In this document: in pieces, positions 5,538 to 5,834 of the stretch | Numbering within the stretch: the first letter of the stretch is position 1 | Layout: every line of letters starts with the position of its first letter | Made by a program: the position numbers and the translations under genes | Assembly (NCBI GenBank): GCA_029098065.1 | Contig: JAQXNP010000036.1 | Location: 1 to 5,834, forward strand | DNA length: 5,834 bases | Reading direction: 5' to 3' | From: Clostridiales bacterium | Lineage (GTDB): Bacteria; Bacillota; Clostridia; Oscillospirales; Oscillospiraceae | The notes under the pieces: generated by a model | What the model was told of the DNA's origin: nothing | Seen by the model: only the letters and a program-made list of their open reading frames with translations | Database searches by the model: none

Positions 5538-5834
5538 TCACCTCTTTTCCAGGGAAAGCGCGGCCAGGGAGGTTCCTCCCCCGCCGCGCAGGAATTGAAT
5601 CATTTTCCCAAACAATGTGGGTTCCGGTGTGTTCAGCGGCACATCGGAACTGTAAAGCAGATAAGTTTCCCCAATCACCGTTTCCCCAACCAGGAAGGTT
5701 AGTTTTCCGGCCACAGTTCCCTTTTTTGCGGGGGCCTGAACCCGGTCCGGGAGCGTAATCCGTACACGGACCTGTTCCTCTTCCCGAAGGGGATAACGCA
5801 GAGTGCCGGAAGTTTCCACTGAAACCTGGGAAAT
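5538..5834 (-). CDS. D-alanyl-D-alanine carboxypeptidase, C-terminal part only
   Basis: Only the last 98 residues are present; the 5' part lies beyond the right edge. The visible part matches the beta-rich C-terminal domain of PBP5/DacF-type carboxypeptidases: alternating strands (EEQVRVRITLPDRV), the characteristic APAKKGTVAGKLTFLV stretch, then IGETYLLYSSDV. These secreted or membrane-tethered enzymes remove the terminal D-Ala from peptidoglycan pentapeptides. The catalytic SxxK, SxN and KTG motifs would be upstream and cannot be checked. After the domain, LFGKMIQFLRG could be a short amphipathic anchor, followed by a GGGGTSLAALSLEKR tail. The TGA stop (5538-5540) is followed after 6 nt by rluB. 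The family call comes from the C-terminal domain alone. Confidence 0.78.
   Translation of the reverse strand: MSQVSVETSGTLRYPLREEEQVRVRITLPDRVQAPAKKGTVAGKLTFLVGETVIGETYLLYSSDVPLNTPEPTLFGKMIQFLRGGGGTSLAALSLEKR
5539..5544 (-). promoter_or_regulatory. Ribosome binding site supporting the CTG start of rluB
   Basis: GAGGTG on the minus strand overlaps the last codons of the carboxypeptidase gene and ends 7 nt before CTG 5531. The same 7-nt gap is seen before the regulator, flavoprotein and cmk starts. Confidence 0.6.

Noticed and set aside
4986..5702. A 238-codon open frame on the plus strand
   Set aside because: It is antisense to rluB and the carboxypeptidase end, and no domain is visible.
1..5834. 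Mobile element, CRISPR array, phage or defence system
   Set aside because: No transposase, integrase, regular spaced repeats, terminal inverted repeats or defence-type domains were seen. All genes fit a conserved housekeeping cluster.

Overview
The window looks like a chromosomal housekeeping segment from a GC-rich member of the Clostridia, most likely an Oscillospiraceae-type gut Firmicute. The lineage call rests on three things: an IspH enzyme fused in one reading frame to ribosomal protein S1 (an arrangement known from Clostridia), strong GGAGG-type ribosome binding sites before most genes, and gene content such as D-Ala-D-Ala carboxypeptidase next to RluB. The genus is inference. All seven genes lie on the minus strand, so transcription runs from the right end to the left.

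Right block (4803-5834): the C-terminal end of a secreted D-alanyl-D-alanine carboxypeptidase, cut by the window edge, is followed after 6 nt by an RluB-type 23S rRNA pseudouridine synthase. The rluB start appears to be a CTG codon behind a well-placed ribosome binding site. Spacer (4683-4802): no gene and no convincing terminator, but an extended -10 promoter (TGATATAAT) reading left, with a TTCCGGAA palindrome on its weak -35 region.

Left block (1-4682): a five-gene operon in which every junction overlaps. The order is RpiR/MurR-family regulator, HI0933/BaiN-family flavoprotein (TTG start), cytidylate kinase cmk, acylglycerolphosphate acyltransferase plsC, and the IspH-S1 fusion. The junctions are TTGA, TGATG, ATGA and ATGA, so translational coupling is likely throughout. 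The set joins pyrimidine nucleotide recycling, phospholipid acylation, the last step of the MEP isoprenoid pathway and translation, headed by a sugar-phosphate-sensing type regulator that may control its own operon.

I see no mobile element, CRISPR array, tRNA or rRNA, and no clearly new system. The points most worth a second look are at the nucleotide level: (1) a perfect ribosome binding site and ATG inside the IspH-S1 gene exactly at the domain boundary, which could produce free S1; (2) an unusually AT-rich stretch upstream of it in ispH with two perfect inverted repeats and a promoter-like sequence; (3) the CTG start of rluB; and (4) the regulator-led operon with its possible operator.
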